64,000 bases of DNA from Guillardia theta CCMP2712 (taxonomy: Eukaryota > Cryptophyceae > Pyrenomonadales > Geminigeraceae), in assembly GCF_000315625.1 (NCBI RefSeq), contig NW_005434669.1, positions 374,004 through 438,003 on the forward strand. Reading direction: 5' to 3'. The position numbers were made by a program, and so were the translations under genes. Each line of letters starts with the position of its first letter. The stretch's first letter is position 1. The notes under the pieces are model-generated. The model was not told where the DNA came from. It saw nothing but the letters and a program-made list of their open reading frames with translations, and searched no databases. Positions 22,734 through 34,457 of this stretch are shown here, in pieces.

Positions 22734-24829
22734 ATGGAGGAGCAAGGGGCCCAAGAAGAGATTCAGAACAACCCCAAAGATGATCCGATCAAGCGGTTCC
22801 ATGCGCAGAGTGCTGCGACGTTTGCATCTACTTTCTTCAAGAGCCTCTCGATCCGGAAAGGAGATTTTCTCAGGCACCTCGAGAGCACAGCCATCTCTCG
22901 CGACATGTGCAGGCACATTCCCCTCGTCATGTTCACCTGCATCGCCTTCTTCTTGTCTGTCCTCAACCACGTCGACGTGCAGCGCATGAGCCTGGTGGAG
23001 AAGTCAGTGGAGCACGTCTTTCTCTTCTCCGCCAGGAACGACGCGGCTATCTCTCACTTTCAAGACATACATACAGTCTACGAGTTCTGGAAATGGTTCG
23101 AGTACGTCTTCCTCGATGTTGCATTTGTGCAAAAAGATGCAGCGGGCAGGAACCTTGCCAAGAGCGAGTGGGGCAGGCTGATGCAGTACAACAAGATCCT
23201 CGGCAGCATCCGGCTCGAGCAGCGACGCGCCCGGCCCGTCGAGTGTCAGATCCACCTCCTCGACGCCTTCTATGGCTCTATGTGCCACCCCGCCGGCAAG
23301 GAGGCTGACCGCGCTCCCTTCGGCGTGCAGCTCTGCCCCCCGCTGGACTACGTGCCGTCGTCCGGCCCGGCCCAAGGAGGCGAGTGTCTAGGAGGGGAGG
23401 AGTACAGCAAGGCTATCGACTTCTCGCAGTCTGCCTCCTACTCGCAGGGCTTCACGGCAGAGGAGGGGAAGGATGTGTACCGTTTCTGGCTGGACCCGGA
23501 GAGGGATCAGGAGGAGATCGCGAAGCAGGTCAAGTACCTCGAGGCGAGGCACTGGATCGACCGGCAGACGGAGCACGTGCGGATCGTCGTCACCCTGTAC
23601 AACGGGGAGCTGAGCATCTTCACGCAGTGCTCGTTGAAGCTGAAGCTGGAGCGAGGAGGCTACGTGAAGAACGAGTTCGAGATCGGCTCCGTCATCCTCG
23701 ACCCGTACACGCTCCACCCCGCGAGCTCGTACGGGTGGGACGCAGCGTGGTACGTGTGTCTGCTGGCGATGATGGTGGACAAGGGGATGCGTATGAGGAA
23801 GAGGATAGCCAAGAGGGAGGTGGGAGTGTGGGACGTGATCTCGGGGGGCACGATCGTGCTGTCGGTGTTCCTGAGCTTCTGGTGGCACTTGGGGCTGCTC
23901 AAGGAGACGACGGCGATCAGCGAGGAGATCGCGAAGAGCTTCAAGGAGCATGAGGCAGAGGTCCAGGTAAGGGAGAGGAGGAGGAGAGAGGGGGAGGCTG
24001 TCGGCTGACGGGATCGGGGCAGGATCGGATACAGGAGGTGATCTACCACCTGGGGACGTACAGGATCCTGTGCTCGGTCAACCTGATTCTCATCATGATC
24101 CACTTCCTGGAGGTGATCCGCGCTCAGCCGCGCCTGGCCATCATCGTGGAGACCTTCCTTGCGGCGTCCAACGACATTGTGCACTTTCTGATCGTGTTTG
24201 TGATGATCGAGCTGGGGTTCGCGAGCATCGGGACGCTGCTGTTCGGGCACCAGATCAAGGAGTTTGCGACGCTGTGGGACTCGCTGATGACTTGCTTCGA
24301 GCTGCTTGTGGCGGACCTGAGCGTCTGGAGCGAGCTGAAGGCGTTCGACGAGACGACCAAGAGCATGGGCTTCGCGTGGGTCTGCACCTACATCTGCGTC
24401 GTCTCCCTCATCATCCTCAACATGCTGCTCGCCATCGTCATGGACAGCTACGCGAGCCGGCAGGAGCTAGTGGAGAAGCACGGGAGCGAGGACCTGATCC
24501 ATCAGGTGTACAACGAGGCGCAGGACGCGTGGGAGCGGCTGCAAGGACGGTCGACCCTCAAGGATCTACTGCAGGCGCTGAAAGAGGCGGAGAAGGAGGG
24601 AAGCTACTGGGACTTGAAGGAGGAGCTGACGGCAGAGGACATGGTGGAGCTGATGATCAAGTCGAAGCGGAGGAGGGGGAGCCGGCGGGGGAGCTGGATT
24701 CAGCAGGTGACTCCGTTGGAGCCGGAGGAAGGACAAGAGATGAAGAAAGAAGACAAACAGCACGTCAAGGTCGCGATCGAACGAGCTCTTCGCCGCTTCA
24801 TGGATTCGAATGGAAAGGCGAAGCATTGA
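22734..24829 (+). CDS. Polycystin (PKD2/TRPP-like) cation channel, copy B
   Basis: Two exons, 22734-23966 and 24023-24829, with a 56-nt intron at exactly the mirrored position of copy A; 679 residues from ATG 22734. The unique N terminus (MEEQGAQEEIQNNPKDD) is about 60 residues shorter than in copy A. The body has the same TM1, TOP domain, pore helix (FELLVAD) and S6 as copy A with only a few substitutions (one visible amino-acid change, LSTFTQ to LSIFTQ), except for a divergent stretch at 23049-23159. The C terminus is unique (KQHVKVAIERALRRFMDSN). Both copies are open throughout, so both look functional. Polycystins are Ca2+-permeable channels, often ciliary; location here is inference. Confidence 0.85.
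22874..24729 (+). repeat. Right arm of 1.86-kb inverted repeat
   Basis: Partner of 19762-21617, covering most of polycystin copy B including the intron. By eye only a handful of single-base differences occur outside 23049-23159 and 24691-24706. Confidence 0.9.
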
Positions 24830-25210
24830 CGCTGAGGTTGATACAAAGATGCTTGCGTGGTCAAAGCAGGCCTTTGCGGCTTCCTTTCATGGTTGCCCCT
24901 GTGAAAGGAAGGATAGACTATGTACAAGTTTTGGCAGCTGCGACTCAAAATTTTGATTGTGGTCGATCAGTCTGTGTATGCTAATGTGACATCATCTCCT
25001 ATTCAAGGAGCGGGCAAAATGATGATTGAAGTCAAGACGAATCAGCAAGTCCTGTAACACAGTCAATGCATTGTTGTCCACACTCTCCGCACTTCACCTG
25101 CAAGTGAGCTTGTTTGCTCCTTCCCTTCTGAAGCATGAGATATATGACCTTGTGCTGCAAGCATCATCGTTACCTTCGTCGCTATTACCACAACTTCCCT
25201 CTCCACCACT
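24830..25210. other. Spacer between convergent polycystin copy B and GCP6-like gene
   Basis: AT-richer sequence with no coding exon that I can support. Confidence 0.45.
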
Positions 25211-28200
25211 CTAACCGTTACAAACATCATCGTCTTCTCCATCATTATCGATGTCAGCATTCTCATCACCAGTCCTCATCTCATCTCCACACAACTTCTC
25301 TGATCTCACCAGAAACCCGGTACTGTTCTCGAAGCTCGATTGAATTTTCTTCACCTGTTGTGCAAACTTGTCACTTCCCCCTCCAAGCTCAGACAAGAGA
25401 ATCCTCGACCTCATCCAGAAAGTCATGCAGAGGACCTGAAGGATGCTCTGCAAATCTATCCACTGCTCGACTGAAGTCAATGACGGAGGACAAAGCTGCA
25501 CGAACGATCTCCAACACTGACGATGTGCGCTCGCTAACGCTCATCAGAGTCGCCACAAGAAGCAGAAAAAGATCAAACCTGAGCAAAGCTCTGTCTGTCA
25601 CCGCTGCTAGATAAGTGTCATGCTTCTCTCTCAGGTCCTGCAGATCTTGCATCTTCTCGCTTTCCCGCAGACCCTGCTTGCCTCATGAGAGGAATGGAAA
25701 GAAGGGGAAGAGGCAGGAAAGAGCAGGGGAGGAGCGACGAACAAGGTAACAGCAGATGGAGGGCCAAGACAAGAGGGAGGGAAGGAGCAGGACAGAGGAA
25801 TGACGCATGGTGCATGACCTGAAGCAACTCCTTCCAACTCGTGTGCATCATCTGAGATTGCAGGTATCCCTTGCAAGACCGTCAGACTCTCGTCACAACC
25901 GACATCAACCCTCGCCTGCATGATGGTAACGTAGTGCAGCATCTGGTGCCGGAGCGCGTGGCAGGTCGTGTGGGCGTGCGGGTGATGTTTGGAGTGCAAA
26001 TTCTGAAAGGATTGTAAAAGTGTGAATTTCTAAGTGACGGCACAACACCTTCAATTGCTTCCAAGCAGTCGACAAGCAGTCAAGCGCTCTGCCCACATGT
26101 CTGTTAGTAGAGGTTGCGAGGGAAGTGCACTGACCTTCGGATCTCAAGTACCAACCCAAGGACCCTCTGGTACTTCATCAAGCTCTCTCGGTGTATGATG
26201 ATGCTTAGCGGCCATTCCACCTGCTCCACATCAGGGGAAGTTGAGCCTCTACCGCCTGCTCAGGACCTCATACGAAAGATAGAGGAAAGACTGCGAGTGC
26301 TTGTCGTCCTGCAGCTGTTGGTGCAACGACAGTCTGCGTGAGAACGGGTCTGAGTCCAAACGACTCTCAACCAGCGCCTGGACATGCGAGTAAGAACGAA
26401 AGCACGAGCGGTAAGACAGAGTTGAGAGGGGAACACAACAGAGAGGAGAGAGAACAGGGAAGATGGAGGAACAACGATGAGGGAACGGGAGGAGGGGACA
26501 AGGGCAAGGTGACTGAGCTGCTCCTAACCTCTTTCAGGATGTGCTGCAAGCTCTGCAGGACAGTGCCGTAGACAAAACCATCCTGCGAGTAAACGCCTCG
26601 TGCCAGCCCTCGCGCCCACAGCCCGTCCTCGGCAAAGAAGTAGCGACGCAGCGCTCGAAGGTGTCGCTCCAACTCAAGGTCGTCCAGGAAAACCCGAACA
26701 ATCTCTTTGCTGACTTGCTTGTACTGCAGGAGGATGGGGTTAACAATACAGTGCTCGATCGCCACGGGGATAGGGGTGTTGTAGTCCCCCCCCTCCTCCT
26801 CTTCGAAGTTGAGGGGCTCTGCAGATCTCGTTCCGGACTCCAGCGAGTCCATGTCAACAGAGTTCGGCTCCCCTTCACCATCCTCTTGGTCATCTTCATC
26901 ATCAGAAGAGTCCTCTTGCAAAGCCTCCAGCTCCATCAGAGAGATCTGTGACTGATCGCCAGTAGAATCTTCCGTCTGTGGCCCTCCAAAGTCAATTCTC
27001 TTCCTTGCCGCCTGCTCTGATGCCTCGCGTGCGGAATCTGTCGCTGGTCCTGCAACTCTGCGGAAAGCAAGCTCTTCACAGAATTCTTCGGCGTCTCTTG
27101 CAACTGAGTGGACTCGGTCCAGCCATGGCGTTATGCTCATCTCACCAGCAGTCGCTTCTTCTGTTGCGCTGGAATCCACCAGCTGATCTGGAAGAGATTT
27201 TGAAGCTTGTGCCTCTCGCATGCTCCCCTCCTCCTCCTCCTCCTTCCCCCCAACATCTTCGTTGGAAGATTTCCTTTCCGTCGGGAGATGCTCAGCAGTG
27301 GTGCGCACAGAGAGATCAACGTCTGGTGCAGCAGTCGATCCACGTTCATCCTTGCTCTCTTCACTTTTGCCTTCATGTCGACGCAAAAGTTGGTCCCTCA
27401 GCTTCATCATGTCATTGATCGCCAGCTCAATCCGCTTGTCTTGCAGTCTCTTCCTCCTCGCGCTCCATGTCGCATTCCTCTCCTCATCTCTCAGCCGCTC
27501 AACCCGCAAGGAGTACTCTTCGATAATGGCTTGCGCTGCTCTCTCCTTAAGTGCAGCTAGCTCCTCCACACTAGAAGCCCCGAAGCGATCGACCTGATTG
27601 ACAGTCTTCTCCTCCTCCTCCTTCTCCAGGGCTTCGCTCTTCCTCGTCCTGGCTCTCCTCTCTTCTACCTGATCCCTCAACTCTGTCCTTTGCTGCTCCT
27701 TCTCACGTTGCGCAGCTTCGAGGACGAGTGCCTCCCGTTGCTCGATGGATCTGTAGGTGGACGCGAGCTCTTGAATCTTCCTTCGGAAACCTTGTCGAGC
27801 CAGTTCCGCTTGCTTTCTCAGCTTCTTCCTCTCTTTCTTAGCCTGTGCTATCGCCACCTTTTCAATCACGTCATGGAATCTCCGATGGTACTCTGTCAAT
27901 CGCAGAACATCGCTCCAGTTGTAGAAGAGCTTCATAGGCGGCCGGAAGGAAATCTTAGCCAGAGGATGAGAAGGCTTGCATTTCCTTAGGACACTGAGCC
28001 CCTGTACGGTCCGAAGAATTCTCTCCCTCATGGGCTTCAAGAAATCAGGACACTGATCTTCCGACTTGAGCTGGAATGCTTTGGAGTAATGATCCTCGCT
28101 GCCTTGTGGAACCGACCGATCGTGGATCAGGAGGAATTCTCCCCCTTCCTCAGGGACTTCGGCAAAGAAGAGCTGTTGTAAAACAGTCAACACGCCAGGG

Positions 28201-29951
28201 AAGGAGTCGTGGAAAGGAGCGAACTTACGCATCTCGAGAGGGTCTCTAAGTAGGGGTGCATTGTGTGGCACAGGCATTTCTTCAACACGCTGTCACCGGC
28301 ATCGTCTTCTATCAGCGTGTAGAGTCTGTTGAGAAGGAGCTGAGATCTTTTCAATCCTTTGGCGCTGGCGTGGGCTCTCTGTACATCGGAACAAACAAAT
28401 TGCAACAAACGCAGTTGCTGTCGAAAGCGATCAGTATGACAGTAGATCTCCATCACTGTAGATTCTGTGTTGACTGCCATCCCGTGATGCTTTGCACTTG
28501 TGTCACTATTTTCCTTAAAATCTTCGTTTCCAACTATCTGGTTCCCCAAAGCATCGAGCTCCACCCTGGATTTCTTGCTCCTCACCCTACGCCTCCGGAT
28601 AGCTGCGCTCAAGTTTATCATCTTTTCTCTGTAGAATCGCAAATATTCCGAGAGAACACCGCAGAAGGAATTGACAACCTGTCCATGCAGTCAGGACCAT
28701 CTGAACAAGAAAATCAAAAGCTGAAATCAAGGCCGACCTTCTCGTTAGTTGAAAGGTGTCTCGAAATGAACTGTTCGATCATGACGACGTGTGCTCCCGC
28801 ATCGCACATCTCACCCAGCAGAGATGTAGTCTGAGTCACTGACCTTCCTTTCAACCGACAAGGTTTCCTCAAGCAGAAAGTACAACTCTCCTTGTCTCCT
28901 TTGAAAACTGCACTGGCAAATCCAAAGGCAAGATACTTCAGATCTCGCAAGACTTGCTTATCATCTATCATATCTTCGGATGCAAACTGATCACTTCCAT
29001 CAGGAAGATGATAGCGGCACAACGATTCATATTCTTTGATTGGCAACTGAGTTGCTGGGTTTTGCTGTCCCCACTTTGCATTCCGTACCATATCCTCCCA
29101 GTAGCAGTTTTTCTGTTCACTGAAATCGGAATTCAAGCCTTCAATACCATTCTTATTGTAGGAGGGTTGATGAACGTGCGTATCACCGGTGATCAGAATG
29201 CTTGTCTGGAGAGCCTTCAGTTTTTGAGAGGTCGAAACATCGACATCGAGGTATGGGCGAGAGCGCGATGTCATAACGCGGAGGAGGATGTCATAGGAGA
29301 ACGGCTCGCTTGCATCTAAGGAAGGAAAATCCTTGTAACAATCAACATCATGGACCTCAAAATTTGGTGATCGCTGTTGTGCGACTTCATCGAAAGAGAA
29401 GTATTGTTGAAAATGGTGACTGAAAAGCTTGCTGTCCTGTTACTATGGTCAAAACTAACGCATCGTCCAATCAAATTTACCGAATCAAAAGTTTGCGGAT
29501 GAATCATAGAGAACTCGGAGCATTCTAACGCAGGTATGACAGCAAGATCTTGTTCCTTGCGCATCTGTTGCGCCGGCATGTTTGAAGCGTGGTCGGTATT
29601 GCGGAGCATCAGCAGGACCATGGCAACATTCCAAACGGACTCATCTCCGTTCAGAGACGCGACGTTACACTTCAGCTTCTCGAGAATCATTTTCAGCGCA
29701 TTTTCTCTGTCCGTGTCCCCATGTTGGCGATGGGAGTATCCCAACATCTCCACGTTCTCTTCAACATAGGACGCACTCACATGGTCGCCCACTGGCCCGA
29801 ACAACAAGACATCGTACGCTCTGGAGACAAGACGGGAAACTTCCTTCTCCCTCCTCTCCGAAAAGTTCTCACACAGCCTGGTGATGCTTTGATAGGGTGA
29901 AAAACCCCTCCCACTCCCCTCAGTCTCCCATACACCTGGCATGCTCGGCAT
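25211..29951 (-). CDS. TUBGCP6: Gamma-tubulin complex component, GCP6-like (possibly GCP5)
   Basis: Component of the gamma-tubulin ring complex that nucleates microtubules. Starts near ATG 29951 (MPSMPGVWETEGSG). Exon 1 joins by a 44-nt intron to DSKLFSHHFQQYFSFDEV. The N-terminal GCP region includes EDMVRNAKWGQ, VLRDLKYLAFGFASAVFKGD, LLGEMCDAGAHVVMIEQFIS, RLLQFVCSDVQRAHA and MHPYLETLSRC, spliced to LFFAEVPEEGGEFLLIHD (the conserved helix then 'EFxI' of GCPs). A long charged, acidic insertion follows (28000-26800; KKERKKLRKQAELARQ, then SSDDEDDQEDGEGE), which favours GCP6. The C-terminal GCP domain begins ILLQYKQVSKEIVRVFLDDL and continues through LRRYFFAEDGLWA, SFLYLSYE spliced over 47 nt to VEWPLSIIIHRESLMKYQRV, MMHTSWKELLQVMHHA, LREKHDTYLAAVTDRALL and FAQQVKKIQSSFE. 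The Y.V.WPL.III motif is diagnostic. Stop at 25211. Confidence 0.85.
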
Positions 29952-31191
29952 CAGCAACTTTCCCTTGAACCAGCAGGAAATTGTATCCTCTCGCTACGTT
30001 CCGCACTCTGTTCAACTTTGCCATTCAGTCGTTCTACGCATGTTGCCGTCCATGCTGCCGTCAACATATCGCAGCACCTGCCTCTCCCTACTGTCGTCGT
30101 CGTCCTCTTTCAACTTGTCTCCCGCCATTTTGGGACCCTTCGGAACAATTTGCCGATAGCCAAGCCCGCCCCGGGTTCGCTGTCCGACCGCCGGGCCGGG
30201 CCGGGCCGGGCCGGGCCCGGCGGCCGCCCGGCGGCGCCGGGTTAGCCTTGGGCCGAGTCAGGACCGGTGCCGGGCGGCTCACTGAGGTGATCGAGGGTAT
30301 GGTTGACCATCTGGGGGGCAAAGGGCAACTCGAGTAGCGCCGGGCCACCCCTCAGTTGACTGTAAACTGATCGTTAGCCAATGTTGCACCTCGCCTCTCA
30401 GAAAGGTGGGTAGTAGCAGATGAGAAAGGGGGTGGGGGTGAAAGTGGATCAGGTTGGACGAGGCAACGCAGGTGGAAAGTTGACGAAGAGGGCCATGGGG
30501 GTAGGGTACATCAGCACCCACTAGGTCGATTCCTTCAATGGAAGGGGTACTTTTCCCTGAGTCAGGCACGGGTGGATGATCGGACAACCCTCGACTGTAG
30601 TGTAGGGGGTGACTGAGGGGCTGAACTAGGAGTGGAGGGGTCACTGAATTACGCATAAACTCACTGCCGAAGTTACTCATGGTAGGTAGGTGGGGGTTGA
30701 CATCACGGGGAGGGGTTATGGGTCCTATAGCTCACAGGACGGGGTAGACCGAGAGGTGTCGAATTGGCTTGTTGTGACTTCACGTGGTTGCGGTAGATCA
30801 GGGGTGGGTGAGTGCGAAACTGGGTAGGGAGAAGGAGGCGCCAATGGGATAGAAGGTGGAGAAGGAAGGCGGGAGAGCAAGAGGAATGGCGGAGGGAGCA
30901 CAGACAGGATTGTCCAGGCTGGGGAGGAATGGAGGAGACGCTCAGAAGAGAAGATGCTCCTTCCCCAGGAACAAGAGATAGGATGAAAGTGAAGAAGGTT
31001 GGACAAGGACAAAGCAAGAATACTTGTTCAAAATGTCGATGAAGAAAAACTAGACATGGGAAGAAGAGAGTCTCCAAGAGTTAGGTTATAGGTCGACAGG
31101 GTTATGGAATCGTGGGGGAATGCAGCATAGTGCAAATGGAATGAATTCCTTGTTCATTGACCTCTGAAACAAACGAATTCATGTAACGTTC
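29952..31191. other. Intergenic: GC island then ggggta tract
   Basis: 30163-30290 is a very GC-rich block of repeated ccgggccggg and gccgg words. 30340-30720 is rich in ggtgggtag, gggggtgggggtg and ggggtagg words. 30800-31050 is purine-rich. Proline-rich frames on the minus strand have no splice or start support. It is the divergent spacer between the GCP6-like and PDZ genes. Confidence 0.5.
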
Positions 31192-32264
31192 ATGGCAGAT
31201 TTCCATTCAAATACCGGTTCTGGGGATTCAAACAGCTCGAATTTCATGAAGGAAGAAAAGAGCGCGATCGAATTGCCAAGCAACAACGATGAATTCTACG
31301 GGATAGGGTTAAAGGTGGACGTGGAGAAGATTGGTGAATTAGAAAATTTTATCGTAAGAGGATTCGTGGAAGGATGCGAAAGCAAGGATTCGGAAAGCTT
31401 AGAGGTACACTCGTGTGAGCTTCATGCTCATGATTGAAACTTTCTGCGAGCAGTCAGGAGATGTAATCAAGAAGATCGACGGGCATTGCGTTGGGGACAA
31501 GACTCTTGCGCAGGTCCTCTGCATGGTTCTGGGACCTTGCGGCACCACCGTGACCCTCACGGTATTCGTGACTGCATTAGAGGAAGGTCTTGCTGACTTT
31601 GCTTTGTGCAAGGTTGAAAAGAAAAGCTACCAGCACACTTTGGTTCCTGCTCAGTTCAGTTTCCTCCCATTCCACGAACAAACAATGACGTGTCGAGACG
31701 TCATCTTCAAGCATGGGTTGGCATTCTGGACTGACCGTTCCAAACGCGACAAGTGTGATGGAATCAAAGTATTCGGTGGAGGACAACTGCCCGAGGGTTT
31801 CGAGCACCTGGAAGTGCTTCGGACATCCGTTCCTTACAACACTGTAACATTTTGGTAAGCCTAGTAAGGACGTTTGCTCAGATTGAAGTTTTGGGGAAGG
31901 AGGCTAACGAAAGTTTACAGCACTCGGAATGTGATCTTGACACGTAAATACAAAATGCCTCCGAGCTCCCTCAAGTTGGTGAGTCGCATGGTTGTCTCGT
32001 TAACGTTTTTGACGGCAAGTTCAGCTAAAGGAACTGGTTGGTGAAATTCCAGATTTTCGTGAGAGGCAGAGAAAACTTCGAGCACGCAGCCTAAACACGA
32101 GGAAAAAAGAGGACGTCACTCATCATTTTGTCAAGAATGATTGTCAAAACTTGATAGAATTGAGGCCAGCAAAATACATTGGTGAATGTGGTAAGATATT
32201 GATTGTATGGGTGTGCCGCTCACAGAATTGTTTGAATCAGAATGACATCACTGCAACTTCTTGA
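31192..32264 (+). CDS. PDZ-domain protein
   Basis: Complete four-exon gene: ATG 31192 to about 31405, about 31456-31855, about 31920-31978 and about 32025-32264. Exon 1 ends ESLE and is joined to SGDVIKKIDGHCVGDKTLAQ. The PDZ fold spans residues about 35-125: YGIGLKVDVEKIG (carboxylate-binding loop), GDVIKKIDGHCVGDKTL, then LGPCGTTVTLTVF. The rest (residues about 125-320) has VPAQFSFLPFHEQTM, PEGFEHLEVLRTSVPYNTV, a basic LTRKYKMPPSSLKL and a charged helix (RERQRKLRARSLNTRKK), with no recognised domain. PDZ modules bind C-terminal peptides of partners and commonly scaffold membrane proteins; no partner is visible here. Confidence 0.75.
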
Positions 32265-32606
32265 GCCTGAATAGCAAAGTACTCTTGTAATTTAGCATGT
32301 CTTTCCGTCTTCTGTTACTTTGTTTCGTTGGATGTTGCGAGACATTCGCCATCTTCTAATGAGTTTCGGCTGGTAAAATGTTGGGGAGCATCCTCGTAGA
32401 TCATTTCCCAGGGTTTGTCAACCTTGTTTCCATTGCTTGTCATGAGGCGGACAGAGCCGGAAAAAAATGGGATCGTTACCTGGAGGCGCCGGAGAGATTC
32501 ATTTCCTGCAAGCTGCGGGGCGGAGAGTCAGTCACACCAGCAGCACAAGGGAATCTTCAGAAACTTTGAGAAATGCGACATGTTGTACAATATCCATCGC
32601 CTACCC
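32265..32606. other. Spacer between PDZ gene and TTL-like gene
   Basis: AT-rich, no coding exon seen. The two flanking genes converge here. Confidence 0.45.
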
Positions 32607-34168
32607 TCAAAAGTTTAGCACAAGTTGGAGTTTCCATTCATTCAGACTCACCGAACGTATGAGCAAGCTTCTCTCTTTCACAAACCTTGAATTCACGTCA
32701 ATCACTAGATCCTCCCGCCGCAACTGAATCTTGCTCACCACGTCGGCCACTTGTGGCCATGGTAGAAAGAGGGCCCGCTGTTGATGTCAAGCACGAAGGG
32801 GTTGAGGTCTTGGTCGATCGCGATGTCGTAGGCGATGATGGCGAAGGCCCACCTGAAAGTGAACCTGTCAAGAAAGCAGGCGGAGGGAAGTAGAGACCTG
32901 TTGTAATACTGCGACTGCAGAAACAACCCTTTCATCGCAAAGAAAACACTAAGAACAGCTCTCCGAATGTTTCGATTGAGTCTCGCCCAAAGTTTCTTTC
33001 CTTCCTCGGGCCCCCATTGTTGGAATAGTTCTTTGCGGAGGGTATCGAACGGCCGGATGACTCGACTGGTGTCGTTGGTGTGAGACGTTCCAAACCTCGG
33101 GTTTGTGATGTGCCTTGCTAGCAGCCTGTCCTTCTCAGGGTCGATCTTCACACCGGACAACCAATCACCTGCCTCCATCTTTAGATCATCCTTGACACTG
33201 GCTGTGAAGTTGATAGCGGAGAAACGAAGGTGGCCAGAATGAAACAGGACCAACGTCGGTTGGAAGGATGCAATCAAGATATACACTCTGCAATCAAACT
33301 TCTTGTTGTCGATCGTCCACAGCCTGCTCACTGAGAGGCTTGCTACGGTTCCCGGCCGAGGGCAGAGGTTCTTGTTTTCCCTCGCTAGCTGATCGATCTG
33401 ATACCTCGTTCTGAGATGAATGTGCCGGCCTGTAGAGCCGTTTGAAGCCTTCAAGAACCACAAATCGCTGTCGTTTCTGGCGAACAAGTCATTCCTGTAC
33501 AAGAAGCGCTGGCAATTACGCGAATCGTTCAGATCTAACGTGACAGGATAGGATTGGAACGGCCTGCAGTTGTATTTCTCCTCATATTGCTGCATGCGTT
33601 CCAAGAATGTGACCTTGTTGTCTATTCCTGCCCCTAACCGTGAGATCATCAACCCAAGTTTGCCTCCGGTTGCTCTTGACCACATCACGTTCGCATACCA
33701 CAGGAAGCACAGAGTTCGCTGGTTCAGGTTCCGGCGCGATGAGAGTTCGCCGGGAAAGAGCAACTCCAATGGAGGTCTTGTTGCATTCTTGGTCTCATAC
33801 CCGCAAAGATTTCTCAGACGAAGTGCGCAGTTCGTGCAGATAGAACCGTCCATATAGTGGTAGTTCCCTGCTGTGAGGCCCAGTTTCGGCATTATGCCCA
33901 TGGAACGAAAGCGCTGGAGAGCCATTCTGCTCTGATTCAGAACTTGAGTATCATGTTCATAGTACAGATTTTGAAATGGCGTGGCTACCTGCTGAGAGAG
34001 GCTTCCTAACATTGTGGTGTAGACTGCTATCAGAACAAGGATCATTGAAACAAACCTCAGCAGAGCTGAGTAAAGCTCTTGCCCCTCCCCTCCCCTCCAA
34101 GCTCTGCCGGCAAGTGACAGAGGAGAAGGCAGAGCCTCACTCTCATGGTTCCTAACACGTCGTTTCAT
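32607..34168 (-). CDS. Tubulin-tyrosine-ligase-like (TTL) protein with N-terminal membrane anchor
   Basis: ATG 34168; one long exon to 32736, then probably a 53-nt intron (donor ACGTG/gtgagc, acceptor ttcaag) and a short last exon ending at TGA 32607-32609. Without that splice it stops at 32735. Residues about 35-57 form a hydrophobic helix (LLRFVSMILVLIAVYTTML). The TTL ATP-grasp core follows: DLWFLKASNGSTGRHIHL (nucleotide-binding loop), FDCRVYILIASFQPTLVLFH, GHLRFSAINF, then WAFAIIAYDIAIDQDLNPFV and LDINSGPSFYHG with the metal-binding D...N. TTL enzymes ligate amino acids (Tyr, Glu, Gly) to protein tails. Several N-x-S/T sites (NQS, NAT, NDS, NGS, NFT, NDT, NRS) and Cys residues suggest a lumenal catalytic domain, unusual for tubulin-directed enzymes. 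Confidence 0.75.
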
Positions 34169-34446
34169 CGCTGCCTCACAAAATGTTGCCCTTCAGTTAG
34201 ACATTAATTTTCATTGTGCGGGCATTCGCAACATGCACGAAGGAGGAAAGCCTCTACAGCATTCGAGGAGAAAGGGAGCACATCCATGAAGCGTCAACCT
34301 CCTTATGGCCATGCACAGGCCGCTCCTGTCTCCTCGCCAAGTGTTCCTGCATGCTGTCCTCCACAGCCTTGTTCGCCATCTCTGTGACGACGCCAGTCGG
34401 GGAGGGAACCACGGATGATGGCGGACCGTAATAAAAAAGCAGATTG

Positions 34447-34451
34447 AAAAA
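34447..34451 (-). terminator. RNA polymerase III terminator of tRNA-Ser
   Basis: A run of five T on the minus strand, 7 bases after the tRNA 3' end. Confidence 0.75.
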
Positions 34452-34457
34452 GAAGAT

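Noticed and set aside
20538-23953. Arg/Gly/Ala-rich frames overlapping the polycystin exons in other frames and on the opposite strand
   Set aside because: They are mirror shadows of high-GC coding sequence and appear identically in both palindrome arms; the polycystin frames explain the sequence.
30163-30290. rRNA or structured RNA gene in a GC island
   Set aside because: No rRNA-like conserved segments; simple ccgg word repeats only.
30279-31077. Proline/serine-rich minus-strand frames
   Set aside because: Created by C-rich tacccc tracts; no starts, splice sites or conserved sequence.
32735-32737. Stop codon at 32735 as the end of the TTL-like gene
   Set aside because: A gtgagc donor overlaps it and a 53-nt intron leads to an in-frame continuation (WFVKERSLLIRSV); the spliced end is favoured, though not proven.
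34204-34450. Minus-strand frame with MANKAVEDSMQEHLARRQE
   Set aside because: Short, no family, wedged between the tRNA and the TTL-like gene; could be 5' UTR or chance.
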